Positions 5,801 through 7,487 of a DNA stretch of 7,487 nt are shown in pieces. The translations under genes and the position numbers were made by a program. The notes beneath the pieces were generated by a model. The model worked only from the letters and a program-made list of their open reading frames with translations, was not told the DNA's origin and did not search any database. The first letter of the stretch is position 1. Every line of letters starts with the position of its first letter. The stretch is from Beijerinckiaceae bacterium. GTDB lineage: Bacteria > Pseudomonadota > Alphaproteobacteria > Rhizobiales > Beijerinckiaceae. The stretch spans positions 1 through 7,487 of the forward strand of contig JAKONB010000482.1 in the NCBI GenBank assembly GCA_022702195.1. Reading direction: 5' to 3'.

Positions 5801-7174
5801 ATGTCGGCCCGCATCCTGATCGTCGATGACCTCTTCCCCAACGTGAAGCTCCTCGAGACCAAACTCTCGCTGGAGTACTTCGACGTTCTGGCCGCGATGA
5901 ACGGTCCCGACGCCCTCGCCATCTGCGAGAAGGGATTGTGCGACCTCGTCCTCCTCGACGTGATGATGCCCGGCATGGACGGTTTCGAGGTCTGTACGCG
6001 CCTCAAGAACAATCCGGCCACCGCCCATCTGCCGGTGGTGATGGTCACCGCCCTCGATCAGCCCGCTGACCGGCTGCGCGGCCTCGATGTGGGGGCCGAC
6101 GATTTCCTGACCAAGCCCATCGACGACGTCGCCTTGTTCGCCCGCGTGCGCAACCTGCTGCGCCTCAAAGCGGTCACCGACGAGTTGCGCAGCCGCGCCT
6201 TGGCGTCGCGGGATTTCGGGATCGTCGATCCCTTCGCCGTCGCCACCGCCGAGACCGGGCACGGCGCGTCGATCCTTCTGGTGGAGGACCGGGCGAGCTC
6301 GGCCGGGCGCCTCGCCGGAGCCCTCGAGCGGCACCACGCGGTCACCATCGAGGCCGATCCCCACGCCGCCCTCGCGCGGGCGATGAAGGACCCGTTCGAC
6401 CTCGTGCTGGTCAGCCTTGCCCTGGAGGGGTACGACGGTCTGCGCTTGTGCAGCCAGCTGCGCTCCCTCGACAGCGCCCGCGCCATGCCGGTGATGATGA
6501 TCGCCGACGAGCACGACCGCGACCGCGTGATCCGCGGCCTCGATTTCGGCGTGCACGATTACCTGATGCGCCCGGTGGACCGGAACGAACTGGTCGCCCG
6601 GGTCCGCACCCAGATGCGTCGCCGCCGGTTCTCCGACACCCTGCGCAGCGCCGTGCAGACCTCGATGGAACTCGCCGTCACCGACGGGCTCACCGGTCTC
6701 CACAACCGGCGCTATCTCGACAGCCATCTCGGCGCGTTGTTCGACGAGGCCGCCCGGCGCAACCGCCCGGTGGCGGCCCTGATGCTCGACATCGACCGCT
6801 TCAAGGCCATCAACGACACCCATGGCCACGAGGCGGGCGACGAGGTGCTGCGCGCCTTCGCCGCGCGCATCCGCACCCATACCCGTGGCGTCGACATCGT
6901 CGCGCGATACGGTGGCGAGGAGGTGGTCATCATCCTCCCCGATGCCGAGACCGAGGAAGCCCACCTCATCGCCGAACGCATCCGGGAGCGGGTCGAGGCG
7001 ATGCCATTCGCGATCCAGCGCGACAGCCGCAGCGTCAGCGTCACCGTCTCCATCGGGGTGGCGTGGCGCCGCCGGGAGGATACCGGCCCCGCCGACATGT
7101 TGAAGCGAGCGGATCTGGCGCTCTACCAGGCCAAGCGCAGTGGCCGGAACCGGGTCGAGGCGACCGCCGCCTGA
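5801..7174 (+). CDS. pleD: PleD diguanylate cyclase response regulator (REC-REC-GGDEF)
   Basis: PleD makes cyclic di-GMP from two GTP when phosphorylated, driving polar development. The 457-residue product has the full architecture. REC1 (about 4-120) has D9-D10 and phospho-acceptor D53 in 'LVLLDVMMPGMDGF', T83 and K105. REC2 (about 156-275) is degenerate: its phospho-acceptor position is Ser205 ('VLVSLAL'), as expected for the adaptor domain. The GGDEF domain (about 290-455) has 'VTDGLTGLHNRRY', metal-binding D330, substrate-contacting N338 and D347, and the inhibitory I-site R362-x-x-D365 five residues before the active loop. That loop reads GGEEV (371-375), where Caulobacter PleD has GGEEF. 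'SIGVA' and 'KRADLALYQAKRSGRN' complete the domain. The ATG at 5801 follows GAGGAA by about four bases. It is probably co-transcribed with divK. Product-feedback inhibition should be intact. Confidence 0.97.
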   Translation: MSARILIVDDLFPNVKLLETKLSLEYFDVLAAMNGPDALAICEKGLCDLVLLDVMMPGMDGFEVCTRLKNNPATAHLPVVMVTALDQPADRLRGLDVGADDFLTKPIDDVALFARVRNLLRLKAVTDELRSRALASRDFGIVDPFAVATAETGHGASILLVEDRASSAGRLAGALERHHAVTIEADPHAALARAMKDPFDLVLVSLALEGYDGLRLCSQLRSLDSARAMPVMMIADEHDRDRVIRGLDFGVHDYLMRPVDRNELVARVRTQMRRRRFSDTLRSAVQTSMELAVTDGLTGLHNRRYLDSHLGALFDEAARRNRPVAALMLDIDRFKAINDTHGHEAGDEVLRAFAARIRTHTRGVDIVARYGGEEVVIILPDAETEEAHLIAERIRERVEAMPFAIQRDSRSVSVTVSIGVAWRRREDTGPADMLKRADLALYQAKRSGRNRVEATAA

Positions 7175-7178
7175 TCGG

Positions 7179-7193
7179 GCCGGCGCGCCCGGC
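7179..7193. repeat. Small GC hairpin after pleD
   Basis: GCCGG (7179-7183) and CCGGC (7189-7193) form a 5-bp stem with a 5-base loop, four bases after the pleD stop. With no T run it is a weak candidate for transcript end processing; GC-rich DNA produces such stems by chance. Confidence 0.25.
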
Positions 7194-7236
7194 GCTGAGC
7201 TCCGCGCTGTCCCGGGATCCGGCGGCGTTCGTACGC

Positions 7237-7487
7237 TCAGCCCACGTCCCGATCCGGCGCGGCCTCGCGCAGCCAGGTGATCGCCGCTCCCAGACCCGCG
7301 ACCCACCAGCCCTGCCAAGCCCCGTGCTCGACGAACGCCACCGCGGTGGCGGCCGCCACCAGCCCAAGGGCCGCTACCCGGTCCGGCCGACCGAGACGGG
7401 CGAGACGGTGCAGCGTCAGGAAGAGGGAGGCCGCCGCCAAGGCCGCGCCGACGAAACCGAGTTCGGCCCAGACCTGCAGGAAGCTGT
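7237..7487 (-). CDS. C-terminal end of O-antigen ligase/polymerase-like membrane protein
   Basis: The last 83 or so codons of a minus-strand gene run in from the right edge. The frame is open to the edge, so the start lies outside; the TTG at 7440 is internal. Seen: 'SFLQVWAELGFVGAAL' at the beginning, which resembles the conserved '(H)NxxLQxWxELGxxG' motif at the last extracytoplasmic loop of the Wzy/WaaL (O-antigen ligase or polymerase, PF04932-like) family, then a hydrophobic segment ('AAASLFLTL'), a basic loop ('HRLARLGRPDR'), a second hydrophobic stretch ('ALGLVAAATAVAFV') and a third ('WWVAGLGAAITWL') before a short charged tail. Members join or polymerise surface polysaccharide at the inner membrane. 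It converges on pleD with 62 bases between stops. The family call rests on one motif and the membrane pattern, so a related glycan polymerase is possible. Confidence 0.72.
   Translation of the reverse strand, partial: SFLQVWAELGFVGAALAAASLFLTLHRLARLGRPDRVAALGLVAAATAVAFVEHGAWQGWWVAGLGAAITWLREAAPDRDVG

Noticed and set aside
5777..7318. 513-codon open frame on the minus strand opposite pleD
   Set aside because: It is the antisense of a certain gene in GC-rich DNA. The translation is Gly/Ala/Asp/His-rich low-complexity sequence with no domain pattern, and it runs past pleD into the next intergenic region.

Overview
This is a GC-rich stretch of about 7.5 kb with dense, mostly single-copy chromosomal genes from an alphaproteobacterium. 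The co-occurrence of GcrA, DivK, PleD, an EipB-type (DUF1849) periplasmic protein, a DUF3572 protein and a NepR-like anti-sigma protein fits the order Hyphomicrobiales/Rhizobiales. The composition and gene set suggest Methylobacterium/Methylorubrum, but that genus-level guess is an inference from style and not a database match.

Layout, left to right: (1) the 3' two thirds or so of bamD (outer-membrane assembly lipoprotein), closed by a clear intrinsic terminator; (2) recN (DNA repair SMC-like ATPase); (3) a short AT-richer intergenic patch holding a perfect CtrA box (TTAA-N7-TTAA) and a 7-bp dyad, followed by a small gene whose product carries a NepR-type anti-sigma signature; (4) on the minus strand, a small unknown protein with helix-rich, coiled-coil-like composition, and upstream of it gcrA; (5) divergent from gcrA, an exported EipB-family protein; (6) on the minus strand, a DUF3572 protein; (7) divergent from it, the divK-pleD pair; (8) at the right edge, converging on pleD, the C-terminal end of a membrane protein resembling O-antigen ligase/polymerase (Wzy/WaaL type).

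Functionally the window links cell-cycle control and envelope biology. GcrA is a CcrM-methylation-sensitive sigma70 co-regulator, DivK feeds into the CckA-CtrA phosphorelay, and PleD is a cyclic di-GMP synthase of the same circuit. The CtrA box upstream of the NepR-like gene would, if functional, tie that circuit to the general stress response (NepR inhibits the sigma factor EcfG and is itself captured by PhyR). BamD, EipB and the O-antigen ligase-like protein are envelope genes.

I see no mobile element, CRISPR array, tRNA or rRNA gene. The most interesting items are the NepR-like orphan with its CtrA-box promoter and the unusual GGEEV (instead of GGEEF) active-site loop of PleD. Nothing here proves a wholly new system.
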